From NCBI GenBank assembly GCA_003194525.1, contig NBIV01000025.1:62001-126000 (forward strand): a stretch of 64,000 nucleotides of DNA. The letters are read 5' to 3'. This document shows, piece by piece, positions 41,674-51,170 of this stretch. This DNA comes from Gracilariopsis chorda (Eukaryota > Rhodophyta > Florideophyceae > Gracilariales > Gracilariaceae). Position numbers and translations under genes: made by a program. Numbering within the stretch: position 1 is the first letter of the stretch; every line of letters starts with the position of its first letter. A model generated the notes under the pieces. The model saw only the letters and a program-made list of their open reading frames with translations, was not told the origin of the DNA and ran no database searches.

Positions 41674-44169
41674 TATGGGTGAGGAGGTAAGGCGGAAGTG
41701 GTCGGGGCGTCGCTTTGGAGAGTGGAACTACGGGTGTTGCGCGGTTCATCTACGGGAGATGTGAGCGACAAGCGCTTTTGGACGGACGGGTGCGACGTCA
41801 TGGCGCTGGTGGTCGCATGGTGGTGACCGTTACGAGTGGAGGCCGCACAGAGCCCAACGGTTGACGGTGACCATCTTTTTCATGAACCGTTCAAGATAAG
41901 AATAGCACCGAGCACTGTAGAATGGTCCGTAAGGCTTTTTATAGACACAGTCGCCATTTTAGGCCAATTCGGCCAGCCCGGCGCTTCGCAACTGTACACT
42001 CGAAGAGCCCCGTCGCCTTGACGTTTGATGGCGCTCTCGTTGTTGATGTTCTCCTCAAGCGGTTTACGAGGGGCACTAGTTTCCACGCTTTGGCATGAGA
42101 CCGCCCCAATAAATGTTCAATTCTGACGCGATACCCTTGAAACTGCGAGCGATTGCGACGTAACTCCTAGTGTTGTTATATTGAGAAATAGTTACAGGAA
42201 TACAGGAATGTTAGACTGCTAGCTCTCCCCCCCCCCTCCCCCCCCCCCCTGCGCCCCCCCAAGTGATTCTGTGATTCTGGTCACCGAAGTTTCCGGCGCA
42301 GGATTAGTTATTAGCGTTTCAGAATGAGCAAGTACGCGCATTCATGATGCAGATTGGTTGCAAGCAACTGTTTCCTGAACAAAGATGAGCGTGAGCGTCT
42401 TCAAGTTGAGACAACAGCTTAAGCCATCTTTTCAGAAGATTGCTCAACCTCTTGTCTCAGAAGGTTGTTCATGATGCCAATCCTTTTTTTGCAAACACTA
42501 TCATAGATAGGGTGACCGGAATGATAACAGTAAAGAGTTTTGAGGGCTTTCCTCAGAATGATGCACGGGCACCGTGGGTGATCCCTGTGAAGCGATGAAT
42601 CAGACAAACCATGCCTTTGAATTCGTTGCACTGGCTTGCACAAGTTTAGGCATATAAGGTCGACCCATGCCACACAAAACACCCACAGTAAGGGTTTCAG
42701 CACGACTGTTCAAAAGAGTCGCTGAATGTAAACCGGGGTTTCAAGGATATAAATACTGCAGAGTCTTAACAGTAACGCTCCGGTTTGACTAGCATTTTCG
42801 ATTCGCGCGAGGTCATTGAACGTATCAATAATGCGAAATCACTGCATTTCAAGGCTTCGGTTAGCACAAGCGTCTCCTTTTAACCGTCTTCTTCTTCATG
42901 TGTTTGCTATTGTTGTGATTACGTGTTACGGCTTTCTTGGTAGCTTCACGCACCCGTACTACCAATCCTGGCTACCGCCTTTAAATAGTGGCAAGTGAGT
43001 CTTGGATACCATCGCTACTCATTTGCAGGAGCACTGTTCATAGTCATATGGCATTACTCTGGGAAGATAAGAGAATAGCATTAAGCTTCTGCACGGTAAT
43101 CCATTCGCGAGCCCATTTCCCCAATGGTGCTCGCCTGCTCCATTCTTATTCCGCCTGCGTCCTCATTCTTTGTATTCTCAAGAGGAGGGCAGAGGAAGAT
43201 GCTACGGCAAGAAGGAATCCACCTAAAATGAGAGTTGCGAGCTTCTCTCAAATTATTGTCATGGTAAAAAGATACTATTCGTTTCCCTGAAGGTAGCTTG
43301 CTTTGTGGGATTTAGAGCTTCGCGGCCGGCTGCGTGACGTTGTTTCCAGTCAGGAGGTGTTCGGTCAATTCTTTGCTTGAGTGCAGTGGGGGTTCATGAG
43401 TTCGATTCGTTTTCTATTGATGCCAGTGGTGTAAGTGTTTTCGGACTGATTGTACACGGTACTGGTTTAACAAACGTAAGCCGTGCATCCCGCTTGCGCG
43501 TTCGTAGAGCTTTTGAACGGAGATAGGGCACGGAATGACTGCCACGTTCACTCACCGACGATAATGCCACTCACACTTGGCAGCTTCTAAAATGAATCTT
43601 GGATATTCAATCGACAGGAATTGTGATCGATGGTACATATGATGCGCATGATGAGGCGGTTGATAAGCAGAGCTTGATCCGTTTTCCGCTTCAGGCGGAT
43701 GCGAAACAGACGTTAAGGAATAGAAGGGCGGAACGCGATCGAGGCCCGGCGATGGGAGATCAAATCTTGGAGAGACTGGTGTCTGTACAGTATCTACGCA
43801 TACGTTGAGCAGGCAGCGGATTCTGTGCCGCAGGCGGTGTCTAGAGTAGAGTCGGCGAACGTGCACGTGTTGAAAGGAAAAAGTGCGAAATTTGGGCACG
43901 AAGCGCTGTTGACGCGTGCTGTGCAGTTATCTAAATTTTAGCTCTCAGCGTCTGTTGCCACACCAGCCAGGTGAACGCCTCCATTCGCGCTCCATTCATT
44001 TCGCGCTGTCTTTCGTCGTGCATCTCCCGCAGCTGGCACCAACGGCCGCGAACACGACCACTTCCATACTTGCTACAACTCGCATAAACCACACTCCCAC
44101 CCTCTCTGTTATCTCAGCCCGGCTGTCTCCTTCGTTCCTTCTGACGTCGTTCAGCAAACGCAAGCAAAG
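41674..44169. other. Intergenic region, 2.5 kb
   Basis: Contains a poly(C) tract (42227-42270) and pyrimidine-rich sequence before the IF-1 gene. Short frames at 42419-42703 (-, Cys-rich) and 43552-43899 (-, His-rich) were not accepted as genes. Possible unspliced or non-coding transcripts cannot be judged. Confidence 0.35.
42227..42270 (+). repeat. Poly(C) tract
   Basis: Four C runs of 7 to 13 bases separated by single T or TGCG. The minus strand therefore has four G runs and could form a G-quadruplex. Confidence 0.9.
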
Positions 44170-44672
44170 ATGCTTCTGAACACCTCACCCCGCCCGGCGT
44201 TCGTGCTCACGAGCCCCGCTCTCCCCACTTCTAAATCCCACGCTCCAAGCATCTCTCCGCGTCGCCCCCCTCTCATGAAAGTCGATCGCAGGGGCGGCGG
44301 AAAGCGCGCAAAGAACGCCCGTCAAAACAAAACGGTACAAGCGGAAGAACGAGAATCTAATGCACCAGCCACCAAAATTGAAATTGATGGCATTGTCATG
44401 GAGAGTTTACCCAGCGCTATGTTCAAAGTCGAACTGGATAACAAAGCCGAAATCCTCGCCCATATTTCTGGGAGGATTCGTAAGAACTACATTCGAATTC
44501 TTGTCGGTGACCGCGTCAAGTGTGAGCTTTCTCCTTATGATCTTACCAAGGGCCGAATAACTTGTAAGTTTTGTCTTTCTTTTGCATACCCCTCTTGCTC
44601 GTGTTGGGTTGCTAACCAGGGCTGTTCTTGTGCTTTACTTTTTTGAAACATGGTGCAGTCCGATACAAGTAA
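44170..44672 (+). CDS. infA: Bacterial-type translation initiation factor IF-1, organelle-targeted, two exons
   Basis: Exon 1 is 44170-44563 and exon 2 is 44659-44672. The 95-nt intron (GTAAGT donor, GTGCAG acceptor) splits the codon four residues before the end. Joining gives GRITFRYK and a stop, the universal IF-1 ending; the unspliced frame instead runs into unrelated sequence. The product is 135 aa: a Ser/Pro/Arg-rich N-terminal extension of about 65 residues resembling a plastid or mitochondrial transit peptide, then the S1/OB fold (about 66-135) with [48 protein letters not shown]-1 binds the ribosomal A site during initiation. Targeting is inferred from the extension; the plastid seems more likely. 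Confidence 0.93.
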
Positions 44673-45349
44673 AAACACTGCGAAAGACACCTGTGGGATT
44701 GAAGGAGTTGACTACGAACACATTATGGTTACCAACGGTACCATGTGCAGTACACAGACCAATTCATTGCCATCTTAAACGGATCACGCTTGCTTTCATC
44801 TGCATCTGTGTTCGTAGCTTCAACTCTGGTATGTAATTTGAGTTATTAATGGTGGGGTACCATGTCTCTCAAACTTTTTGATTTCTTCGTTATTGATGCT
44901 TGTCAACTAGATGGTAGGTGTTGTTCTTCATCACATTGCCCTATTGCGTCACTACATCCAGATGTTTACTCTGTTAACGGCGTGTTAATATTTGCCAGAA
45001 GTCGCCTTTGATACGCAATATGCTTCGTCGAACCCATAAACCCTTTTTTCTTTCTGTTACGGCAAGCTTTTTTCCACCATGCGATTAAACCAACTTATAC
45101 GTAAGGGCACCAAGCATGCTTTCGGATTCGTGTCGGCCAGCGTTTATTTTCTAATACCCACGCGCACTTCGTTGCATTTTATGCTGTTCATTTGATGCAT
45201 AGGTGAACGTCGCCATGAAGAATGCAAAGATGTTTTTCTTTCCGTTTGCGCGTGGAGTGGCCGCGGAGTCGCGCCGTGGCCGCAGAGTCATGCCGCAGTA
45301 GTGTAAACATAAGCAGGCGCTTGCGTAAAAGTTAGACGTTTACAATTCA
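44673..45349. other. Intergenic region between convergent infA and the dehydrogenase-like gene
   Basis: AT-rich, with no gene seen. Confidence 0.4.
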
Positions 45350-46399
45350 TTATTGATGGGTAGTGGTACAAGTCGTGCGTTTCTTTTCAAGCAAATGCAT
45401 GCCCTCATCGAAACTGGTTCGACCAACATAGCCGAGCTGTTGGCGAGCACGTTTATCGCAAAACGTAACTTGAGTTGAAACCAGTCTGACGCAAACAGTG
45501 GTAAACGGTGGTCGTTGTCTGCAACAAAACGCAAGCAGCTCTGCGAAAAAAGCGAACAGCCACACAAGCCAGAACGGGATGGCACGTGTCTGAACGTGAC
45601 TCAGACTGCACGCACGCAACAAACGCAACACGAACGTATAGAAGTGAACCGGTTGACCATCTGTGATGAAGTAACATAATTGACGCTGCGATTTGGTTCG
45701 CAAAGCACATAAAACAGCTTCACATGCATTATTCACATGACATGTGCTAGTTAGAAAGTCTCCATGACGCACGAGCAGCAATCGCCGATTTTGAGCCGCT
45801 TGTCCCACTAACGAGCTCAGCAACGGGTCACAAGCATCCCCCCACAAGAACCTAGTGCGTAGCATGACACACGGGGGCGCGCTTTGCAAATGTGCTTGCC
45901 TAATAAGAGTTTCCAATTGCTGTGACACGCGTGTTGCAAAGGAAGCAGTCTGTTGGCTAGGATAGGTTATAGACTCATCGGCGTCGATTATAGGGTGACC
46001 ATTAAATAGAGCGTTTTCTGTTGTGTGTATAATGAGACGAATGATACGATTGACGCGACAGGAATGAAGAAGATTGCTTATGAAGTTGAGTTGGTGTTGC
46101 GCAGCTTGAGCACTGTAAACGGGTGACAGATTCGCGAATGCAAACGAACAGGTTCTCGTGATACTAATGAGATTATCTAACGAGTGGAAGGACCCCGGTT
46201 TCACTTGACAGCCGATTTGACGTAGGTGCTTTGCTTGGGATGCTGAGCTCGACAATGTTGTGGTGCGATATCCGGCTCTGTGCAGGTGATGAATGAGACG
46301 CAGGGAGAGAGAAGACGGGCCCAGGAGAACGAGCGGAGTAGAGTCCGTGAAACTGGGTGTGCGTTGAGAACGGTGTGCCGGATCCAATCCAAAGGCCAT
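45350..46399 (-). CDS. NAD(P)-binding dehydrogenase/epimerase-like protein with degenerate active site
   Basis: 349 aa from the ATG at 46399. The layout fits the extended short-chain dehydrogenase / 3-beta-hydroxysteroid dehydrogenase family: an N-terminal Rossmann strand-helix (VLLGPSSLSLRLIHHL, residues about 24-40), the CHVNNACEAVLCAL block (about 217-230) that normally reads HVDNVAEA, then YFITDGQPVHF and a hydrophobic segment (WLVWLFAFFAELLAF). The glycine-rich loop GxxGxxG is reduced to one Gly. At the place of the catalytic Tyr-x3-Lys the sequence reads FATRV, so both residues are replaced. The protein may bind nucleotide weakly or have a non-catalytic role. The substrate is unknown. 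The frame is intact, so it is not an obvious pseudogene. Confidence 0.7.
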   Translation of the reverse strand: MAFGLDPAHRSQRTPSFTDSTPLVLLGPSSLSLRLIHHLHRAGYRTTTLSSSASQAKHLRQIGCQVKPGSFHSLDNLISITRTCSFAFANLSPVYSAQAAQHQLNFISNLLHSCRVNRIIRLIIHTTENALFNGHPIIDADESITYPSQQTASFATRVSQQLETLIRQAHLQSAPPCVMLRTRFLWGDACDPLLSSLVGQAAQNRRLLLVRHGDFLTSTCHVNNACEAVLCALRTKSQRQLCYFITDGQPVHFYTFVLRLLRACSLSHVQTRAIPFWLVWLFAFFAELLAFCCRQRPPFTTVCVRLVSTQVTFCDKRARQQLGYVGRTSFDEGMHLLEKKRTTCTTTHQ

Positions 46400-46813
46400 C
46401 GGGAGGTGCAGAGCTGCGATGTTCTCAGTGCGCAGACTGATGAAGGCATTCTAATCAGGGTTCACGACTCGGGGCGAATCCATAAGAGCTCTTGGGCGCG
46501 GCCAGGAATGCACAGTACTGGGAGAAGACTCGCAGCGGAGTCGTTTCACACTTGCATTCGGTGACGTACAGAATTATTGAGTTGGCTTAATGGGTCCTTC
46601 CCTCTTAAATGCAAAATGAAGTGGGGCTTTTGAAGCACTGCGTGACGGAGCACAAATGATGCTAAAAAGCATTAGGGCGAGCAGTAATAACATCCTCCAC
46701 ACCCACCGTCCCACTCTCAAACCCCATAGCCGTCTTGTCACTTTGATTCACTGCGAAGCTGTATCCTCCACCGCGAGCCCCCGCCAGCACTGCGTTTCCC
46801 GCGAGAAAAAGTC
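46400..46813. promoter_or_regulatory. Divergent region between the dehydrogenase-like and AT-hook genes
   Basis: 414 bp between outward-facing starts. No TATA or named motif was recognised. Confidence 0.4.
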
Positions 46814-48661
46814 ATGCTCGAGCCGTCGAAACGTCGCTCAAGGCCGCCGGTAGTTCCACAAAATGTGCTAACCCTTCTGCCGCCACTGCGTTCTGTACCG
46901 CCCCCGGCTCGGCCTTTCCGCGCATCCTCCCCATCCATGAACTGTAAACATGGGAACGACGCCAAAAAGCCACCACCGGTAGTCGAAATGCCCGCAATGC
47001 GATGCAGAAAACCTCTTGCATCTTCATCATCGCCGCCAAATTCACCCCACACTGCCTTCCCACACTCATACTCATCGTCCCATTCTTGCAAGAGTCATCC
47101 CTCTGCGTCAAACGCAAAGCTGTCATCAACTCCAAGCAGTTCGAACTATCACACCTCCAGTGCATCTCCCCCCGAATCGTCGTCTGTCTCCCCACAATCC
47201 AACTCTCAACAGACACCTAGCACATCATCATCAATACCAACACCGCCCTTCCAAATCAAATCACAAGAACAAAGTGGCTATCAGCCCAGGAAGCGTCCGA
47301 CCCATTCCGGAATCATTCGCAAAAAGCCTTCATCAGAAACCGAGGGCGGGACCATTCCTGACGCCATTCGGCACATGACGTGTATTGCAGCTGAACATAT
47401 AGTAGGCCGTCCTAATGCCACCATTGCACAGGCGTTACATCGCTTATCATTACTGGATAGTGTCCCGCGTCGACGAGGTCGTCCTAGCAAATCTGAAGTT
47501 GAACAACGAAGCCGTCTCGACCGACTTCGCTCCGAATTGTGCGAAGAAATGCATCAACTGAGGGTCAAACACGATTCGTTGACTAGAGTTGAACCGCCAG
47601 CACAATCCATGAAAGCAGCAACGAAGCGACCCCCAATAGCCAATGTGACCGGTGTATTGGGAGCAGAATCAACCGGCAGTACGAATCAAGCGGGGATACA
47701 GTCTACCACAAACAATGACAGTAACAGCGCGTCCAAGCAAGCATGCACAATACTAAAGGGCAATGGTGAGACGAAAGAAGGAGCGATGAGCGGGCATGCA
47801 GTGCCTTGCAAGCGCAAACAGGCGATGAAAACAGGATCAACACCGGATACAATGAAGACGTACAACGTATCAAGCTCAAGTGGTCAGTCTGATGTAAATG
47901 AGACGACTGCGGGGGCGAAGAAAAAGAAAAAAATGAGCACGGGTGGAGGGGATGAATGCGGGCGCGGTGTCAAGAGAAATGCGGACAGTACTGATGTAGA
48001 ACAGAGTGGGAGGAGCTGTAAGTCGCCCAAACAAACTGATGATGAAGAGAAGATGCTAAATCGTAATGCCGGTGAGATTTTAGAGGCGCGTGGGGGTGAC
48101 AGCGACAATAACAATGAATGTCGGGAGAAAGATGGTGAGACGGGGAGGGACGAGAAACAAGCGGTGATTGAGAGTCTACAGCGTGAAATCAGTGAAGTTC
48201 GGGAGCAACTGCAGAGGGAGTCAAAGCGGGCGGATGAGCTTGAAGAGGCGCTGAATGTGGAGGTGCAGGTGCATGCTAGCAATACAGCTCAGGAAGAGAT
48301 GCTCAAGGAGAAGGTGAAGGCGCTTGAAAAGGAGGTGGAGAGATATGAAAGAAAGGTGACCGAGGGTGAGGACGAAATACGCGAGAAAAGGGCTGCGCTG
48401 AAAGAGTTGATGGCGCAAGTGAAGGAGCTGGAGAGCAGACGATGCGAAGGATGTGGAGGATGCCGGTCAAAGACATGGAGGGAAGATGACAGTGTCGGTG
48501 GGGAGGATACGACACAGTGTCAAGTTGACGGGTTGAAAGAGTATGTGGAGACGTTGAACGCTCGTCTGAAACGGGTGCTACAGCGGAACCGACGCATGCA
48601 ACAGAGGTTGTACGAATTGGCAGGGCGACACGGATCGTTTGGCGTGGGCGAGGTGACGTGA
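46814..48661 (+). CDS. AT-hook and coiled-coil protein, probably nuclear
   Basis: 615 aa. Residues 1-160 are Ser/Pro-rich. A short conserved-looking part (about 175-215: GTIPDAIRHMTCIAAEHIVG) is followed by an AT-hook (PRRRGRPSK, about 218-226), which binds the minor groove of AT-rich DNA. A charged disordered middle contains a nuclear-localisation-like KKKKK run. Residues about 448-610 form a long heptad-rich coiled coil, broken by a Cys cluster (RRCEGCGGCRSK, about 543-554). A chromatin or transcription role is inferred from the AT-hook only. The family is not recognised. Confidence 0.7.
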   Translation: MLEPSKRRSRPPVVPQNVLTLLPPLRSVPPPARPFRASSPSMNCKHGNDAKKPPPVVEMPAMRCRKPLASSSSPPNSPHTAFPHSYSSSHSCKSHPSASNAKLSSTPSSSNYHTSSASPPESSSVSPQSNSQQTPSTSSSIPTPPFQIKSQEQSGYQPRKRPTHSGIIRKKPSSETEGGTIPDAIRHMTCIAAEHIVGRPNATIAQALHRLSLLDSVPRRRGRPSKSEVEQRSRLDRLRSELCEEMHQLRVKHDSLTRVEPPAQSMKAATKRPPIANVTGVLGAESTGSTNQAGIQSTTNNDSNSASKQACTILKGNGETKEGAMSGHAVPCKRKQAMKTGSTPDTMKTYNVSSSSGQSDVNETTAGAKKKKKMSTGGGDECGRGVKRNADSTDVEQSGRSCKSPKQTDDEEKMLNRNAGEILEARGGDSDNNNECREKDGETGRDEKQAVIESLQREISEVREQLQRESKRADELEEALNVEVQVHASNTAQEEMLKEKVKALEKEVERYERKVTEGEDEIREKRAALKELMAQVKELESRRCEGCGGCRSKTWREDDSVGGEDTTQCQVDGLKEYVETLNARLKRVLQRNRRMQQRLYELAGRHGSFGVGEVT

Positions 48662-48821
48662 AGCAGAAGGGAGAAGGAACGAGCGTTCTTGTTATTTTTT
48701 TTTTACGGGGAGAGGGGGGAAGCAGGGGGGGGAGAAGACGGAAAGAGCGCGCCCACGAAGCACCGCGCAGTCCGCGTCGCGCAACCGTTGGAACCAAATC
48801 ACGACGCGGCCCCGGCATTAG

Positions 48822-49127
48822 TTATGTATCATCAAAATCGTCGGGAGGAAGACTGGTGAGAAGGGGCGGTTGTGGAGCAGAGGGTTTGTCGGGGTTGAGC
48901 GTGAGACTATCGGGCGCGAGGGGGACGGCGGCGGAGGTGAGGTGTCGGCGCAGCACGGAGGCTGCTGCCAGAGCGGAATGGGCGTCTGCGGGACGGCGGA
49001 CGGGGGCGGCGGCGGCGGCGGCGATGGCGGAGGCTGCGGGCGGTGCGGGCGTTGGGGTGCGGGGCACGGATCGCAGCGTGTGCGCGAGGCGGCGCGCCGC
49101 GCGCAGGCGGGAAGCAGCAGCGGCCAT
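48822..49127 (-). CDS. Possible small mitochondrial protein (presequence-like ORF)
   Basis: 101 codons from the ATG at 49127. The N-terminus (MAAAASRLRAARRLAHTLRS) is Arg/Ala-rich without acidic residues, as in mitochondrial presequences. A second Arg-containing segment ends RRHLTSAAV, and the tail is acidic (PDDFDDT). The region is GC-rich, so an open frame could arise by chance. No family recognised. Confidence 0.35.
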   Translation of the reverse strand: MAAAASRLRAARRLAHTLRSVPRTPTPAPPAASAIAAAAAAPVRRPADAHSALAAASVLRRHLTSAAVPLAPDSLTLNPDKPSAPQPPLLTSLPPDDFDDT

Positions 49128-49221
49128 TACGATGGAGAAGGCGCGAGACGTCGTCGGTGCCACCCGATCGCGACGGTATATCTCTCCAGTGGAGAGTCTC
49201 CACTGCGTCCCGGAGTTGCAC

Positions 49222-49252
49222 CACGTGGTCGCGTGGAGGCGGTGGCCACGTG
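49222..49252. promoter_or_regulatory. Pair of CACGTG (G-box/E-box) motifs in inverted arrangement
   Basis: CACGTG occurs at 49222-49227 and 49247-49252, each within a longer palindromic context (ccacgtggt and ccacgtggt), 25 bp apart. The two flanks are complementary to each other. They lie about 210 bp upstream of the sulfotransferase ATG and upstream of the small minus-strand ORF. CACGTG is the site of bHLH and bZIP regulators; use here is inferred. Confidence 0.5.
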
Positions 49253-49458
49253 GTGCGTGACAGGCGCGTGTGAAGCGCGTGGCGCTTTTTTCTGAAGGAC
49301 TGAGTGCTGACGTGCGTGTGTGCTCGACGTGTCCGATGGTTGCCGCTGCGCGCCGTCATAAACGCCCACCTACTACGCGTCGCCCTCGCTACTGCGTTCC
49401 GTCCTCACCTCAGCTAGGCTACCTACCTACAGCTTTCTCCCCAGACCCCATCTTCGCC

Positions 49459-50550
49459 ATGGCGAAACACGCCCCATTCATCACTTTACGTCTCTCCATC
49501 AAAGACCTCATCATTTTTTCCGCCGTCTTCCTCCTCCTCACCTCCCTCTTCTTCTCCGCTCTCATTTCAACTCCTCAACAGCGTCTTCAGAGTGCCAGAC
49601 ATGCTCTGTCAACCTTGCCGAGTCACTCTTTCTTAGCGTCTAACTCTACATCCGTCTCTACTACTCTAACTCACCAAAGTCGACTTCGCCTCCTCGCCGA
49701 CCTCCCCCAATGTGCGCACAAGCAAACCAGGGCCAAGTCCTTTCTCATGTTGTTCATGGGGCATTCCGGTTCTACGGCAATTATGACCTCGCTCAGACAG
49801 CACTCTCAAACCCATATCCTCGGCTTAGAACCCGTTGACCATGGCATATTCCGCAACGACACTAACAAGAAAAACGCCCTTCGAGCCGTCAAATTCACTG
49901 AACAGTTTTTCCTTAATGGAACCAAGACCTCGCTCACCCCCGGATTCAAGATCCGTCCCTTGCACATCTCCAACGCCCCGCGCCGCTTCACCCAACTCGT
50001 GCGCCGCTTCGAGACCAGAATTGTCTGGAGCTATCGTTCTAACGTGTTGAAACAGGCCATTGGCGATTATGGAATTTTCTTGGGAGATCGTACGGCATAT
50101 GAAGGTATCAAGATTGACGCCAATTCTACATCTTCAGCCGTTTCCCCCGCATCCAGTCGCTCAATTTACATCGACGACATGAACCGTCTTCACTCCTTTA
50201 TGAAGAGCAGAGTTGCAGGCGACAAGCAGGTCTCGCAAGCACTCAAGGCCATCACTCCCGACAACTGCGTCCTACCTGTCAGCTATGAGAGTTTTCTACG
50301 AGACCCCCAATTCACCATGCTTCGCATTCAAACCTTCCTCGGTCTGGACGTAGCCGAGCAGCATGAGTCGTTACGGGCAAAGGCCAATCCGGATACTCTG
50401 TGCGACCTCGTACAAAACTGGCAGCACGTTTGCGAGGCGTTTTTCGGTTGCGTTCAATGGAGATGGATGCTGGATGACTTTGAAAATGGCTGCTCTTGTT
50501 CCACTTTGCAGCCCAGTCGGTTTGGACGCCGCTTTTGTTCCATTAAATAG
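49459..50550 (+). CDS. Golgi-type sulfotransferase (type II membrane protein)
   Basis: 363 aa from the ATG at 49459, which lies in a GCCATGG context and places one transmembrane anchor at residues about 15-36 (KDLIIFSAVFLLLTSLFF). A 5'-phosphosulfate-binding loop for PAPS is at about 95-111 (LMLFMGHSGSTAIMTSL), and the 3'-phosphate-binding helix is at about 186-204 (RIVWSYRSNVLKQAIGDYG, with the Arg and Ser expected). Late motifs are VSYESFLRDP and LRIQTFLGLD. C-terminal Cys residues may form disulfides. The enzyme should move sulfate from PAPS to a glycan in the Golgi. In red seaweeds such enzymes are expected to sulfate cell-wall galactans; the actual acceptor is unknown. The frame is open further upstream (to GTG 49270), but that part is atypical. 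Confidence 0.85.
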   Translation: MAKHAPFITLRLSIKDLIIFSAVFLLLTSLFFSALISTPQQRLQSARHALSTLPSHSFLASNSTSVSTTLTHQSRLRLLADLPQCAHKQTRAKSFLMLFMGHSGSTAIMTSLRQHSQTHILGLEPVDHGIFRNDTNKKNALRAVKFTEQFFLNGTKTSLTPGFKIRPLHISNAPRRFTQLVRRFETRIVWSYRSNVLKQAIGDYGIFLGDRTAYEGIKIDANSTSSAVSPASSRSIYIDDMNRLHSFMKSRVAGDKQVSQALKAITPDNCVLPVSYESFLRDPQFTMLRIQTFLGLDVAEQHESLRAKANPDTLCDLVQNWQHVCEAFFGCVQWRWMLDDFENGCSCSTLQPSRFGRRFCSIK

Positions 50551-50973
50551 GCTCAAAATTCATGGCTGACTGCGACTGCTTTTCCGCTTTTCTACTAGGT
50601 GTATTTTGTCTATGACGTCATGGTTAGTCTGCTCAGACCTTTGTACTAGGCACGCTGTAATGGTAGGCCACGGTGAGCTATGTCCTTTGGACATCGACTG
50701 TCACCGTGAAGTTCACGGCGTGAACGCGTATTGGTGCGATTCCCGGTTACGGCAAACCTGGCGTTCCATGCGGTGACTGTTTGGGACACGTGGAACCGCA
50801 TCTATCACCAAACTCCTCTTTCGGCTAACTGCTGCTAACCCTTACACAAAGTCCAATATAAAGTCAAATCGCCTGCCGCTTTGAATCAAATGCCTGATCA
50901 TGCGTACCAAGGATAGACGGCTAGGTTAATCCTTGAGAAAGTGTTAGCAAAAGCTGGCCTTCCAACCTTTCAA
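50551..50973. other. Downstream flank of the gene island
   Basis: No gene found. A hairpin-like stretch, ggccacggtgagc / gtcaccgtgaagttcacggcg, lies at 50667-50720. Confidence 0.4.
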
Positions 50974-51170
50974 CACTTGTAGTGTGTGGTGCTCGGAGTT
51001 GATTGACTTACTTTTGTGTAGTAATAATGTATAGCAACTAATACTGACTGCTTGGGACTAGGTTGAGAAAGGCGGTCGGACTGTGCGGATAAAGATATTG
51101 AACGGACAAACTCGGCTGGGTTTTCAACAAAGGCTGATGTCACAAAATTGCTACTTGGTTTAGACCTTTT
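50974..51170 (+). repeat. Eroded repeat, candidate LTR end A
   Basis: Similar over about 190 bp to 55678-55868 in the same orientation. Shared strings include cacttgtagtg, gattgact-acttttgt-tagtaat and ggacaaact. The pair flanks a 4.5-kb AT-rich region that contains a gag remnant. Confidence 0.6.

Noticed and set aside
48658-49260. Plus-strand Gly/Arg/Ala frame downstream of the AT-hook gene
   Set aside because: GC-rich shadow frame with biased composition and no domain.
50640-50770. Possible tRNA gene (tgcgattcccgg string)
   Set aside because: No acceptor stem or D-arm could be paired around it.
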